From positions 1 through 50,552 of the forward strand of contig JVKM01000060.1 in the NCBI GenBank assembly GCA_001072465.1: a stretch of DNA of 50,552 nt, given 5' to 3'. This DNA comes from Xylanimonas cellulosilytica (lineage in GTDB: Bacteria; Actinomycetota; Actinomycetes; Actinomycetales; Actinomycetaceae). A program made the translations under genes and the position numbers. The notes below the pieces were generated by a model. The model worked only from the letters and a program-made list of their open reading frames with translations. It did no database searches and was not told the DNA's origin. Of this stretch, positions 25,809 through 35,306 are shown in pieces (position 1 is the stretch's first letter; each line of letters opens with the position of its first letter).

Positions 25809-26804
25809 TCACCCGCCGGCGAACGGAGGCAGCACGTCGACGCGCGCGCCGGGCGCAAGCTCGGCATCCAGACGAGCGGAGCGCTCGTTGACCAGGTAGC
25901 TCGACACAGCGAGGATTCGCTCCAGCTCAGGGCTCTCTGAGCTGAGCTGATCGATGAGTTCACCCAGGGTCGCGGGGGTCTCATCGGAGGGCAGTTCTCG
26001 CATGTACCCACCGGCAGCCTCGGCCGCTCCACCGAAGAAGTGAAGGGTCGTCGACAGCGGCTTCGGGTTCGCCTCGTCGAGCCGTCGAATATAGACCGTC
26101 AGGCGCAGCGGATCGGCCGGATCCGCCTCCAGTGACCAGGTGGCAAAGCCGGTCGCCGTCCGCTCGAAGACTCGCTCGACGATGCCGCGGCGCAGCTCGA
26201 GGGCCAAGTCATCGGGGGTGCCCGGCTCGGTGAACGGGCAGGCCGTCAGGACGACCGCCATCGGATCAGTGTCGTGCGGGACAGACGCGAAGCCCATGGC
26301 GTTCATGAACAGGCGCACCTTGCCCAGGTGCGACGCGATATTGAAAGTGTCGCGCACGGGGCGACGGTTCGCATTGTGGCTGTGATCAGGCACCGCCATC
26401 GTCTCGAGGGCGGCATCCGCCCAGCGCGAGCCGATCTCACGCACCGAGGCCGCCGGGTCAGCCGCATCAACGCGCAGCCATGCCAGCAGCGACGAGGTGA
26501 GCTGGTGCAGCATCTGGGCCGCAAACGAGGGATCCGCCGGGGTCATCGTCGAATAGCCCAGCGCGGGTCGGCCACGACCGGATGAGGGAAGCTGCTGCTT
26601 TTCCACGAGGCCAAGGGTGAAGAGGCCTTCAAGGGTCTCGCGCACACTCGAGACATGCAGGCCGGCCTCCTGAGCCAGCTCCGCCACGGTCACGGGCGTC
26701 GCATGGTGCGAAATGCGCTCCAAGAGCGCGTGCTGCGCAGGGGTCAACGCCGCCATTGCAGCGAGCGTTTCAGCCAGAGGCCGAGCACGGGAGGTATCAC
26801 TCAT
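25809..26804 (-). CDS. HTH transcription-factor-like protein fused to MoaD (molybdopterin synthase sulfur carrier)
   Basis: A 331-residue two-part protein. Residues 22-75 are a winged HTH (LTPAQHALLERISHHATPVT, AELAQEAGLHVSSVRETLEG) with a wing ending SSGRGRPALGYS, as in the ArsR-like COG2345/SufR group. Residues 80-240 follow that group's sensor domain (VRLFMNAMGFASVPHD, LTACPF), but of the SufR cysteines only Cys189 remains. Residues 251-331 are a full MoaD (STTLHFFGGAAEAAGG to VDVLPPFAGG) ending in the required Gly-Gly. No other MoaD is in the window, and moaE and moeB follow, so the fusion must supply MoaD. AGAGGA six bases before ATG 26804 sets the start. A link between cofactor status and nar or moa transcription is inferred. 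Confidence 0.85.
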   Translation of the reverse strand: MSDTSRARPLAETLAAMAALTPAQHALLERISHHATPVTVAELAQEAGLHVSSVRETLEGLFTLGLVEKQQLPSSGRGRPALGYSTMTPADPSFAAQMLHQLTSSLLAWLRVDAADPAASVREIGSRWADAALETMAVPDHSHNANRRPVRDTFNIASHLGKVRLFMNAMGFASVPHDTDPMAVVLTACPFTEPGTPDDLALELRRGIVERVFERTATGFATWSLEADPADPLRLTVYIRRLDEANPKPLSTTLHFFGGAAEAAGGYMRELPSDETPATLGELIDQLSSESPELERILAVSSYLVNERSARLDAELAPGARVDVLPPFAGG

Positions 26805-26871
26805 GACGTATCCTCTCTCCCTCATAATCAGTGAAAATACCCTTCACGGACACCTTCGAACGGCATTAAAG

Positions 26872-26889
26872 TTGTTACGTTACTAACAA
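26872..26889. promoter_or_regulatory. Candidate operator upstream of the HTH-MoaD gene
   Basis: TTGTTA (26872-26877), six bases, TAACAA (26884-26889): a perfect dyad 68 bases upstream of the start, in the right place for autoregulation by the HTH protein. A partial match (CGTTAAATCTAACAA, 20456-20470) lies upstream of modA. Confidence 0.4.
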
Positions 26890-27011
26890 AGCGCGCTTTA
26901 TTCTACCCATCACAGACATCCCCCCGCACGCCCAATACCAACAGTCGGTCGCATTACGCGGGGTCTATCGGTGCATTCATACAGGTGAGAACGCGGGAAC
27001 CACGATAAAGA

Positions 27012-27041
27012 GCCGGGGGCGAGCATGCGCTCGCCCCCGGC
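27012..27041 (-). terminator. Terminator of the nar operon
   Basis: A perfect 13-bp stem (27012-27024 with 27029-27041) and ATGC loop, 65 bases after the narI stop on the minus strand, followed by CTCTTTATC. Confidence 0.75.
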
Positions 27042-27105
27042 CCCACCGTTGACCGCGCCAGGGCCTCGCCTGGGAGCGAGGGACCGCGGCGGGCACGGCC
27101 ATCGA

Positions 27106-27882
27106 TCAGTCCGACATACCGCCGCGCGTGAGCTCGTGCGTGCGACGCTCGTCGCGCGACCGGTAGATCACCGGGGGACGCGCCACGTAGCCGACCGGCG
27201 CACTCACCGCGTGCACGAGGCGAGTGAACGGCCAGATGCAGAACAGCAGCAGGCCCGCGATGATGTGCAGCTTAAAGCTGAGGGGCACATCCACCATCAG
27301 GTGCGCCTGCGGGTGCAGCGTGAAGATCGAGCGGAACCAGACGGAGATCGTCTCGCGGTAGTCGTAGCCCTCGTGGCCCCCGAGTACCTGGTTGAGCAGG
27401 GTCGCCGCCCCGCCCAGGAGCACCGGGATCGCCAGCATCACGTAGGTGACGATGTCCATGCGGGTCGTCGCCACGCGAACCGACTTGACCACCACTCGAC
27501 GGTAGATCAGCAGCGCGAGGCCAACGATCGTCATGATTCCGGCGATCGTGCCGGGGATCGTCGCCATCAGGTGGTAGACGTGCTGGGGCACACCGGCCGC
27601 CTCGGTCCAGGTCTTCGGGATCACGAGGCCGAGGATATGGCCCAAGAACACGAAGAGAACGCCGAAGTGGAACAGCGGCGAGGCCCAGCGCAGGATGGTC
27701 GGCTCATTCCACTGCGAGGAACGAGACGTCCACCCGTACTGGTCGGTCTTGTAGCGCCACGCGAGGCCCACGATGAGGATCGCGAAGGACACGTACGGCA
27801 GGACCACCCACAGGGCAATGTCCAGGAAGGACAGCGACTGCGTCGCAGATGCTGACGCGGCATGCAAAAGTGCGGATTCCAT
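27106..27882 (-). CDS. narI: Respiratory nitrate reductase gamma subunit NarI
   Basis: A 258-residue membrane cytochrome b that takes electrons from menaquinol and passes them to NarH. Five hydrophobic helices are visible (LPYVSFAILIVGLAWRY, PLFHFGVLFVFLGHILGLV, HLMATIPGTIAGIMTIVGLA, DIVTYVMLAIPVLLG, FKLHIIAGLLLFCIWPF). His residues in the helices (FHFGV, GHILG, KLHIIAG and the WPFTRLVH end) match the haem ligands of the family. It starts at ATG 27882, five bases after the narJ stop. Last gene of narKGHJI. Confidence 0.95.
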   Translation of the reverse strand: MESALLHAASASATQSLSFLDIALWVVLPYVSFAILIVGLAWRYKTDQYGWTSRSSQWNEPTILRWASPLFHFGVLFVFLGHILGLVIPKTWTEAAGVPQHVYHLMATIPGTIAGIMTIVGLALLIYRRVVVKSVRVATTRMDIVTYVMLAIPVLLGGAATLLNQVLGGHEGYDYRETISVWFRSIFTLHPQAHLMVDVPLSFKLHIIAGLLLFCIWPFTRLVHAVSAPVGYVARPPVIYRSRDERRTHELTRGGMSD

Positions 27883-27887
27883 GAACG

Positions 27888-28577
27888 TTACCGTCCCATC
27901 GTTGAATCGGAAGTCGGGAAGGGCGTCGCAGACAGATCGCCCACGCCCACCAGCTCGGTGGGCGGCCCCTGGCTAATGAGCTTACGGAAGCCCTCAATGG
28001 TCTTTTCGTCCGGCTCGGGCAGCGTCGCGACCAGCGCGTCCAGCAGCGGCGCGTACGGGGAGTCCGTGGCGCGCAGCGCCGTGCGGATCACCTCGATACC
28101 CTCGCGGTTGGAGCGCAGCAGGCCCTCGGCCGTGCCGGTCTCGTCGAAGGCCGCGAACTCCAGGACCACCGGCAGGTGATCGGGAAGCTCCTCGCGTTCC
28201 ATCTCGAAACCGGCGCGACGCAGGATCTCCTTGAAGGCCAGGATGGCCTGGCCGCGTCCGCGGGTGTCGCCGTGCGTGTAGTACGTCAGGCCGAGCGCGC
28301 AGCGTCGGCGCTGGTCGAACGTCTCCACGTAGGTGGTCTGCATGGCGCGCAGGCCAGCGGCGCGAGCGTAGCTCACGAACGAGGCCAGGGACGCCGAGGC
28401 CGGCTCCGGCAGGTCCGCCAGAGCCTCCTCGACCGCGTCCAGCTTGGTCTCGAAGTCATCCCCCGGGTAGTCCAGGAGGACCGAGACCGCCATGCGCACG
28501 CCGCGCGCGTCCTGCGGATCCATCTCCGTTTCCGGAGCGGCCGTAGGAATACGCGGAATGCCGACGAAAGTACTCAT
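27888..28577 (-). CDS. narJ: Nitrate reductase assembly chaperone NarJ
   Basis: A 229-residue all-helical TorD/NarJ-family chaperone that holds apo-NarGH during insertion of the Mo cofactor and iron-sulfur clusters and is not part of the final enzyme. Family stretches: VSVLLDYPGDDFETKLDAVEE, YVETFDQRRRCALGLTYYTHGDTRGRG (the strongly conserved block) and DHLPVVLEFAAF. The start codon overlaps the narH stop (ATGA, 28574-28577), so the two are translationally coupled. Confidence 0.94.
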   Translation of the reverse strand: MSTFVGIPRIPTAAPETEMDPQDARGVRMAVSVLLDYPGDDFETKLDAVEEALADLPEPASASLASFVSYARAAGLRAMQTTYVETFDQRRRCALGLTYYTHGDTRGRGQAILAFKEILRRAGFEMEREELPDHLPVVLEFAAFDETGTAEGLLRSNREGIEVIRTALRATDSPYAPLLDALVATLPEPDEKTIEGFRKLISQGPPTELVGVGDLSATPFPTSDSTMGR

Positions 28578-30124
28578 CGAACGACCTCAAGAGGGAGCAT
28601 CTGGCGTCCCTCCGGCGACGAGCCACCCATCGGGCGGTTCGACGTGGCGGGGGCCAGGCCGTGGAAGGCCTCGACGTCGTAGGACACCGGGCAGCCCTCG
28701 AGCTCCTTGATGCCGCGCGGCATCTCGGGGTGGGCGGTCGGGATGACGAAGCGGTCGTCGTACTTGGCGATCGACAGCAGTCGGTACATCTCCTTGACCT
28801 TCTCCGGGGTCATGCCCACGGAGGCCGGGATCTCCTCGTTCGTCGGGTTGTCGACGAACACGTCGCGCATGTAGGAGCGCATCGCGGCGAGGCGACGCAG
28901 CGCCAGCTCCACGGGAGCCGTGTCTCCGGCCGTGAACAGGCCGGCCAGGTACTCCAGCGGGATACGCATCTGCGAGATGGCGGACAGCAGGACCTTGTGG
29001 TCCTCGCCGTCGCTGCCGGACGCGGTCACCTGGTCGACGACCGGGGACAGCGGCGGCACGTACCAGACCATCGGCAGGGTACGGAACTCGGGGTGCAGCG
29101 GCAGGGCGACCTCGTACTCGGTGATGAGCTTCCAGATCGGGGACTGCTGGGCGGCCGTGATCCACGAGTGGGGAACGCCGTTGGCCTGAGCCTGGGCGAC
29201 CACCTGCGGGTCGTTCGGGTCGAGCAGGATCTCGCGCTGGGCGCGGTACAGGTCGCGCTCGTCCTCCTGGGAGGCGGCCCAGGTGACGCGGTCCGCGTCG
29301 TAGAGCAGCACGCCCATGTAGCGCAGGCGACCCACGCAGGTCTCCGAGCAGATGGTCGGCTGGCCGACCTCGAGGCGCGGGTAGCACAGCGTGCACTTCT
29401 CGGCCTTGCCCGTGTTGTGGTTGAAGTAGACCTTCTTGTAGGGGCAGGCGGACACGCACATGCGCCAGCCGCGGCACTGATCCTGGTCGACCAGGACGAT
29501 GCCATCCTCGGAGCGCTTGTACATCGCGCCCGAGGGGCACGCCGACACACAGGTCGGGTTCAGGCAGTGCTCGCAGATGCGAGGCAGGTAGAACATGTAC
29601 GCGTCTTCGATGGTCTTGGCGACCTGGAGGTTCATCTGGTGCAGGACGGGGTCCTGATCCAGGGTCTCCATGGAGCCACCGAGGTCATCGTCCCAGTTCG
29701 GGCCCCACTCGGGCTTGTCGATGTGCTCGCCCGTGATCTTGGACTTCGCGCGGGCCGTCGGGATCGCGCGGGAGTTCGCGGGCGCCTGGAGCAGCTTGTC
29801 GTACTCGTACGTCCACGGCTCGTAGTAGTCCTTCATGGTCGGCTGCGTCGGGTTCGCGAAGATCTTCGCGAGCGAGGCGACGCGTCCGCCCTGACGGGGA
29901 ACGAGGCGGCCCGTGGCGGTGCGCTTCCAGCCACCCTTCCACTTCTTCTGGTCCTCCCAGCCGCGGGGGTAGCCCACGCCGGGACGGGTTTCGACGTTGT
30001 TGAACCAGATGTACTCGGTGCCCTCGCGGTTCGTCCACACCTGCTTACAGGTGACCGAACAGGTGTGGCAGCCAATGCACTTGTCGAGGTTCATCACCAT
30101 CGCGATCTGAGCCATGACCTTCAT
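28574..30124 (-). CDS. narH: Nitrate reductase beta subunit NarH
   Basis: A 516-residue electron-transfer subunit with four Cys groups for iron-sulfur clusters: CIGCHTCSVTC (16-26), CEHCLNPTCVSACP, CRGWRMCVSACP (Trp in the second Cys position, the mark of the 3Fe-4S cluster) and CTLCYPRLEVGQPTICSETC. Electrons pass from NarI haem through these to NarG. The ATG at 30124 overlaps the narG stop by one base (TGATG); a second ATG at 30115 is possible, but GGAGGTG fits the first at a long spacing. No odd features. Confidence 0.96.
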   Translation of the reverse strand: MKVMAQIAMVMNLDKCIGCHTCSVTCKQVWTNREGTEYIWFNNVETRPGVGYPRGWEDQKKWKGGWKRTATGRLVPRQGGRVASLAKIFANPTQPTMKDYYEPWTYEYDKLLQAPANSRAIPTARAKSKITGEHIDKPEWGPNWDDDLGGSMETLDQDPVLHQMNLQVAKTIEDAYMFYLPRICEHCLNPTCVSACPSGAMYKRSEDGIVLVDQDQCRGWRMCVSACPYKKVYFNHNTGKAEKCTLCYPRLEVGQPTICSETCVGRLRYMGVLLYDADRVTWAASQEDERDLYRAQREILLDPNDPQVVAQAQANGVPHSWITAAQQSPIWKLITEYEVALPLHPEFRTLPMVWYVPPLSPVVDQVTASGSDGEDHKVLLSAISQMRIPLEYLAGLFTAGDTAPVELALRRLAAMRSYMRDVFVDNPTNEEIPASVGMTPEKVKEMYRLLSIAKYDDRFVIPTAHPEMPRGIKELEGCPVSYDVEAFHGLAPATSNRPMGGSSPEGRQMLPLEVVR

Positions 30125-33100
30125 CAGAACTGCACCTCCTGGGAGCGGCGGCGGATAACCGTGACCTCGTCGCGGTTATTGCCGGTGGGACCGTAGTAGT
30201 TGAACGCGTAGGCGAACTGCGCGTATCCGCCGGCCAGGTGGCTCGGCTTAATGAAGATTCGGGTCAGCGAGTTGTGCGTACCGCCGCGCTTGCCGGACTC
30301 CTCGTTCAGCGGGGTGTTGATCTGGCGATCCTGGGCGTGGTGCATGAACACCGTGCCCTCCGGGATGCGGTGGGAGACAACGGCGCGAGCCGACACGGTG
30401 CCGTTACGGTTCTTCGCCTCGATCCACTCGTTGTCGCGCACGCCGATCTTCTCGGCGTCCTGCGGGCTCATCCACACCGTCTGGCCACCACGACCCAGCG
30501 TCAGCATGTACGGGTTGTCGTAGTACTGGGAGTGGATGGCCCACTTGTTGTGGACCGTCAGGTAGCGCACCGCGACCTCGGCCTGACCCGGCTGACCGGG
30601 ACGATGGTCGCCGACGGGGCGCTCACCGTAGATGTGCGCCAGGTCGAGCGGGGGACGGAAGATCGGCAGGGACTCGCCCATGTCCATCATCCAGTCGTGG
30701 TCGATGTAGAACTGCGGGCGACCCGTGAGCGTGTGCCACGGCTTGCGGCACTCGACGTTCTGCACGAAGGCGCTGTAGCGGCGTCCGCCGTGCTCGGAGC
30801 CCGACCACTCGGGGCTGGTGATGACGCTGCGCGGCTGCAGGACGGTGTCCTGGTAGGTGATCTTCTTTTCTTCGTCACCTTCGGCCAGGAACGCCATCTC
30901 GTTGCCGACGCGCTTTTCCAGCGTGCGGAAGCCCTGAACGGCCAGCGAGCCGTTCGTGGTGCCCGAGAAGCGCAGCGCCATGTTCGCCGCCTTGATGGCG
31001 GTGTCGCACAGCGGCATGCCCTCGCCGGCGTTGCCGTCCATGGGGGCGCGGCCGTTGAGGTCGCCGAGCTGCTCGTACGCCTCCTGCACGTTGTACGCCA
31101 CGCCCTTCGAGGCCAGGCCGGCCTTGGGCAGGAGCGGTCCCATACGGTCGAACTTGTATCCGACCTGCCTGTAGTCGCGCTCGATCGGGACCAGCTTCGG
31201 CATGGTCTTGCCGGGCGTCCACGTCTGCTCGGGGACGACGCCATCCGCCATGGTCATGGCGTCCGGGGAGTCGTGCCCCAGCGGGACGGCGACGACGTCC
31301 GTCTGGATGTCCAGGTGGCCGGGGGCCATGCGGCCGACGAGGCGAGCCAGGGTCTGGAACACCTCAAAGTCGGTGCGCGCCTCCCACGGCGGGTTCACGG
31401 CCTCGTCGAAGCAGTGCATGAAGGGGTGCATGTCCGTGGAGGACAGGTCGTGCTTCTCGTACCACGTGGCGGCGGGCAGCACGACGTCGGAGTGCAGCGT
31501 CGTCGAGGTGTTACGGAAGTCCGCGACCCACATGAGGTCGAGCTTGCCGGGGTGAGCCTCGCGCCAGTTGACGGACGCGGGACGGTTGCCCTCTTCCAGC
31601 TCCTGCGCGTTGACCTCGTTGCCGGTACCCAGCATGTGACGCAGGAAGAACTCTGTGCCCTTCGCGGACGAGCCGAGCAGGTTCGTACGCCAGTTCGCGA
31701 GGATCTTCGGGACGTTGTGGTGGGCGTCCGGGTCCTCGATCGCGAACTGCAGGCGGCCCTCACGCAGCTCCTGGGACACGTATTCCGCGGGGGCCATGCC
31801 GGCCTCGGCGGCCTCGCGACCCAGCTGGGTCGAGCCCTTGGAGAACGTCGGGTAGCAGGGCATCCAGCCGCGCTGAACCGACTCGACGAGCGTGTCGACC
31901 AGCTGCTTGCCGTCCAGGTGCGAGGACTTGATCGGGTTCGCCATAGCCGAGGCCGGGGCCCCGTCGTAGCGCCACTGGTCCGTGGTCATGTAGTACCAGC
32001 CGGTGGAGATCATCTGGCGCGGCGGGCGTGCCCAGTCCAGGGCGAAGGTGAAGGAGCCCCAACCCATGATCGGGCGGACCTTCTCCTGACCCACGTAGTG
32101 GGCCCAGCCGCCGCCGTTGCGGCCCTGGGTGCCACACATTTCCGTGAGCGCCAGGAACGTACGGTACATCTCGTCGGAGTGGTAGTAGTGGTTCGTGCCG
32201 GCGCCCATGAGGATCATGGAACGGCCCTGCGTCTCAACCGCGTTCTGCGCGAACTCGCGGCCGATCTTGATGGCTGCGGCGGCGGGAACCGACGTGAACT
32301 CCTCCTGCCACGCAGGGGTGCCCGGCGTGGAGGCGTCCATGTAGTCGGTGGGCCACTCACCCGGCAGGCCCTCACGCTCGACGGCGTACTGGGCGAGCAG
32401 GATGTCGAACACGGTCGTCACGAGGCGACCGTTGACGCGGCGCGCGGGCACGCCACGCTTCACGTAGCCACCGCCGACCGAGGCCTGGCCGGGGGCCGCG
32501 GGCAGGTCGAAGCGCGGCAGGGCGATCAGGGCGGCTTCCCACTCGTCCGTGTCCATGATGGACATGACGGGCTCGACGCCATCCAGGTTGAGGTTCCAGT
32601 GGCCGGCGCCCTCCTCACCGAAGCGATCGGCGAGCGTGCCGCCCGGGTCCTTGACCGTGCCGTCGGCCTCGATAACGAGGGGACGGAACTCGTTGTTCTC
32701 GGTGCGCTCGGTCGTGCCTGCGGGCATCTTGGCGGCCGTCAGGAACTTGCCGGGGACCAGGGTCGTCGGGGCGACGCCCTCGTGGGCACCCTCGCCGACC
32801 TCGTTAATCTCCACCAGGAACGGGGAGTCGGTGTAGCGCTTCATGTAATCGAGGAACATGGGCTCGCGCTTGCCGACGTGGAATTCCTTGAGGATGACGT
32901 GGCCCATCGCCTGCGCCAGGGCGCCGTCCGTGCCGGGCTGGACGCGCAACCAGTCGTCCGCGAACTTCGTGTTGTCCGCGAAGTCCGGGGACACGACGAT
33001 GACCTTCTGGCCGTGGTAGCGGGCCTCGGCCATGAAGTGAGCGTCGGGGGTACGGGTCAGCGGCAGGTTCGTGCCCCACATGATGAGGTACTGCGAGTTG

Positions 33101-33894
33101 AACCAGTCGCCGGCCTCGGGCACGTCGGTCTGGTCGCCGAACACCTGAGGCGAGGCTGGAGGCAGGTCCGCGTACCAGTCGTAGAAGGACAGCATCGTGG
33201 CGCCGATGAGCTCGTGGAAGCGGGAGCCCGCACCGTAGGAGATCATCGACATGGCGGGGATGACCGAGAAGCCGGCGATGCGGTCGGGGCCGTACTGCTT
33301 GATCGTGTGCACGTAGGCGGCGGCGACGATCTCCATCGCCTCTTCCCACGACACGCGGACCATGCCGCCGCGGCCACGCTGCGACTTGTAGGCGCGCGCC
33401 TTTTCCGGGTCCTCGACGACCGCGGCCCACGCGTGGACGGGATCCCCGAGGCGCTTCTTGGCCTCGCGGAACATGTCCAGCAGGACGCCGCGCACGTAGG
33501 GGTACTTGATACGGGTCGGCGAGTACTCGTACCACGAGAACGCCGCACCACGCGGGCAACCGCGGGGCTCGTACTCGGGCATGTCCGCGCCGGTCGACGG
33601 GTAGTCAGTCTGCTGGGTTTCCCAGGTGATGACGCCGTCCTTGACGAAGATCTTCCACGAGCACGAGCCCGTGCAGTTCACGCCATGGGTGGAGCGCACG
33701 ATCTTGTCGTAGCTCCAGCGGTCGCGGTAGAAGGAGTCGCCTTCGCGGCCGCCCTCAAGGAAGAGCTGGCGCGCGTCGGCGGAGGCCTTGCCGCGACGCA
33801 GCCACGAGCCGAGCGCAAACAGGGTTGCGCCGGTCGCGGGCTTGACCTCGCCGCCGTAGGTCGGGAAGGTCATATCGGATTCGAGATTCGTCAT
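30124..33894 (-). CDS. narG: Nitrate reductase alpha subunit NarG (Mo-bisMGD)
   Basis: A 1256-residue catalytic subunit reducing nitrate to nitrite on the cytoplasmic side. The N-terminal FS0 cluster motif is STHGVNCTGSCSW (His70, Cys74, Cys78) with Cys113 in RGCPRG; His as first ligand is typical of NarG. The Mo-ligand region is WYADLPPASPQVFGDQTD. Further molybdopterin-binding segments include YLIMWGTNLPLTRTPDAHF and the C-terminal GTVFMHHAQDR. No Tat signal is seen, as expected for membrane-bound Nar. AGGAG six bases before ATG 33894 fixes the start. It needs MobA, MoeA and NarJ, all encoded nearby. Confidence 0.97.
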   Translation of the reverse strand: MTNLESDMTFPTYGGEVKPATGATLFALGSWLRRGKASADARQLFLEGGREGDSFYRDRWSYDKIVRSTHGVNCTGSCSWKIFVKDGVITWETQQTDYPSTGADMPEYEPRGCPRGAAFSWYEYSPTRIKYPYVRGVLLDMFREAKKRLGDPVHAWAAVVEDPEKARAYKSQRGRGGMVRVSWEEAMEIVAAAYVHTIKQYGPDRIAGFSVIPAMSMISYGAGSRFHELIGATMLSFYDWYADLPPASPQVFGDQTDVPEAGDWFNSQYLIMWGTNLPLTRTPDAHFMAEARYHGQKVIVVSPDFADNTKFADDWLRVQPGTDGALAQAMGHVILKEFHVGKREPMFLDYMKRYTDSPFLVEINEVGEGAHEGVAPTTLVPGKFLTAAKMPAGTTERTENNEFRPLVIEADGTVKDPGGTLADRFGEEGAGHWNLNLDGVEPVMSIMDTDEWEAALIALPRFDLPAAPGQASVGGGYVKRGVPARRVNGRLVTTVFDILLAQYAVEREGLPGEWPTDYMDASTPGTPAWQEEFTSVPAAAAIKIGREFAQNAVETQGRSMILMGAGTNHYYHSDEMYRTFLALTEMCGTQGRNGGGWAHYVGQEKVRPIMGWGSFTFALDWARPPRQMISTGWYYMTTDQWRYDGAPASAMANPIKSSHLDGKQLVDTLVESVQRGWMPCYPTFSKGSTQLGREAAEAGMAPAEYVSQELREGRLQFAIEDPDAHHNVPKILANWRTNLLGSSAKGTEFFLRHMLGTGNEVNAQELEEGNRPASVNWREAHPGKLDLMWVADFRNTSTTLHSDVVLPAATWYEKHDLSSTDMHPFMHCFDEAVNPPWEARTDFEVFQTLARLVGRMAPGHLDIQTDVVAVPLGHDSPDAMTMADGVVPEQTWTPGKTMPKLVPIERDYRQVGYKFDRMGPLLPKAGLASKGVAYNVQEAYEQLGDLNGRAPMDGNAGEGMPLCDTAIKAANMALRFSGTTNGSLAVQGFRTLEKRVGNEMAFLAEGDEEKKITYQDTVLQPRSVITSPEWSGSEHGGRRYSAFVQNVECRKPWHTLTGRPQFYIDHDWMMDMGESLPIFRPPLDLAHIYGERPVGDHRPGQPGQAEVAVRYLTVHNKWAIHSQYYDNPYMLTLGRGGQTVWMSPQDAEKIGVRDNEWIEAKNRNGTVSARAVVSHRIPEGTVFMHHAQDRQINTPLNEESGKRGGTHNSLTRIFIKPSHLAGGYAQFAYAFNYYGPTGNNRDEVTVIRRRSQEVQF

Positions 33895-33962
33895 GGGGTG
33901 CTCCTAAGAGTCGATTGACGAGGCAGTGGCAGGTCCGTCGGCACCACGCAGTGCCGGGTGGA

Positions 33963-35306
33963 TCAGCCGGGGAACGGGGCGTTCTTGCGCGCGTACATGA
34001 TCCAGCACAGGACCGAGCACAGGGCGCAGAAGATGGCGCAGCCCGCGAAGAAGACCGGGGCGCTGATGGCGGAGAGCGCGACGCCGACCAGGAAGGGGCC
34101 GAGGGACGCGATCGCCGCAGTGAAGCCGATGGCGCCGCCGGCCTGGCGGGCCGGCATAATCATCGGCATCTGCTTGAAGGTACCGGCGTTACCGAAGCCG
34201 GAGAACAGGAACATGGTGAGCATGAGGCCCAGGAAGATGTAGAAGTCCGTCATGCCGGTGGGGTTGGTCAGGACCCAGGCGATGGCGCCCATCGTGATGG
34301 CCATACCAACGCCGGAGATGAAGGTCCAGATGGCGCCGCCCATGCGGTCACAGAAGATGCCCCAGGACATGCGGACGATCGAGCCGATGAGGGGGCCGAG
34401 GAAGGCGAAGGTCGCGCCCTTGACGCCCAGGTTGAGGGCCGACTGGTCACCGAACTGGTTGTTGATCAGGAGGGCGAAGACGGCGGAGAAGCCGGAGAAC
34501 AGACCGAAGGTCATGACGTAGAGGATGGTCATGTACCAGGTGTTGGGGTTGGAGAAGATGTCCAGCTGCTGCTTGAGGTTGGCCTTGACGGGCACGTCGC
34601 GCAGCCAGACGAAGGCGAGGATCGCCGCGAGGATGCACCACGGAACGAAGAAGATCGCTGCGTTGTAGACCCAGATGCTCTCACCGACGTGGTCGCCGGC
34701 GACCTGCTGCTGGGGCGCCAGCCAGGTCAGACCGAAAAGACCAAAGCCCATCAACACAGGACCAACAAGCAGAATGACGGACATGCCGAGGTTACCGATG
34801 CCGCCCTGCAGGCCGAGCGCCGTGCCGGCGAGGCGCTTGGGGAAGAAGTAGCCGGTGGAGGGCATGTAGCCGGAGAACGCGCCGCCGCCGATTCCACACA
34901 TGAATGCCAGGGTCAGCAGGACCCAGTAGGGGGTCGTGTTGTCCTGGACCGCGAAGAACCAGCCGAGCATCGGAATGATGCACAGCAGGGAGGTGATGCC
35001 CACGAGCTTGCGTGTGCCGATGAGCGGGGGCAGGAACATGTAGATGAGGCGCAGGATGCCGGCGGCCAGACCCGGAAGGGCGGTCAGCCAGTAGAGCTGA
35101 GACTTATCCAGGTTGAAGCCGAGAAGCGTCAGCTTGGGCGCGATCGCGCTGGGCAGGAACCACACGCAGAAGGCCAGGATCAGCGAGTAGGTCGTGATCC
35201 ACAGCGTGCGCCACGCGAGCTTCGAGTCCCACTTGGATTCGTCGTTGGGGTTCCAGTCAGTGAGCAGGTAGCGGCTCTTCTTGGCCGCAGGTTCGGTCGC
35301 GCTCAT
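33963..35306 (-). CDS. narK: Nitrate/nitrite MFS transporter NarK
   Basis: A 447-residue major-facilitator protein with 12 predicted helices, of the NNP family. The motif GGGAFSGYMPSTGYFFPKR is the nitrate-transporter signature on helix 5, and the helix-11 counterpart GFGNAGTFKQMPMIMP is also present. It imports nitrate, probably in exchange for nitrite made by NarGHI. GAGGAG just upstream favours ATG 35306 over the ATG at 35480. It is the first gene of narKGHJI, 68 bases before narG, the usual actinobacterial order. Confidence 0.94.
   Translation of the reverse strand: MSATEPAAKKSRYLLTDWNPNDESKWDSKLAWRTLWITTYSLILAFCVWFLPSAIAPKLTLLGFNLDKSQLYWLTALPGLAAGILRLIYMFLPPLIGTRKLVGITSLLCIIPMLGWFFAVQDNTTPYWVLLTLAFMCGIGGGAFSGYMPSTGYFFPKRLAGTALGLQGGIGNLGMSVILLVGPVLMGFGLFGLTWLAPQQQVAGDHVGESIWVYNAAIFFVPWCILAAILAFVWLRDVPVKANLKQQLDIFSNPNTWYMTILYVMTFGLFSGFSAVFALLINNQFGDQSALNLGVKGATFAFLGPLIGSIVRMSWGIFCDRMGGAIWTFISGVGMAITMGAIAWVLTNPTGMTDFYIFLGLMLTMFLFSGFGNAGTFKQMPMIMPARQAGGAIGFTAAIASLGPFLVGVALSAISAPVFFAGCAIFCALCSVLCWIMYARKNAPFPG

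Noticed and set aside
30238-33918. 1226-codon plus-strand frame over narG
   Set aside because: Antisense shadow of narG; the minus-strand protein is an unmistakable nitrate reductase.
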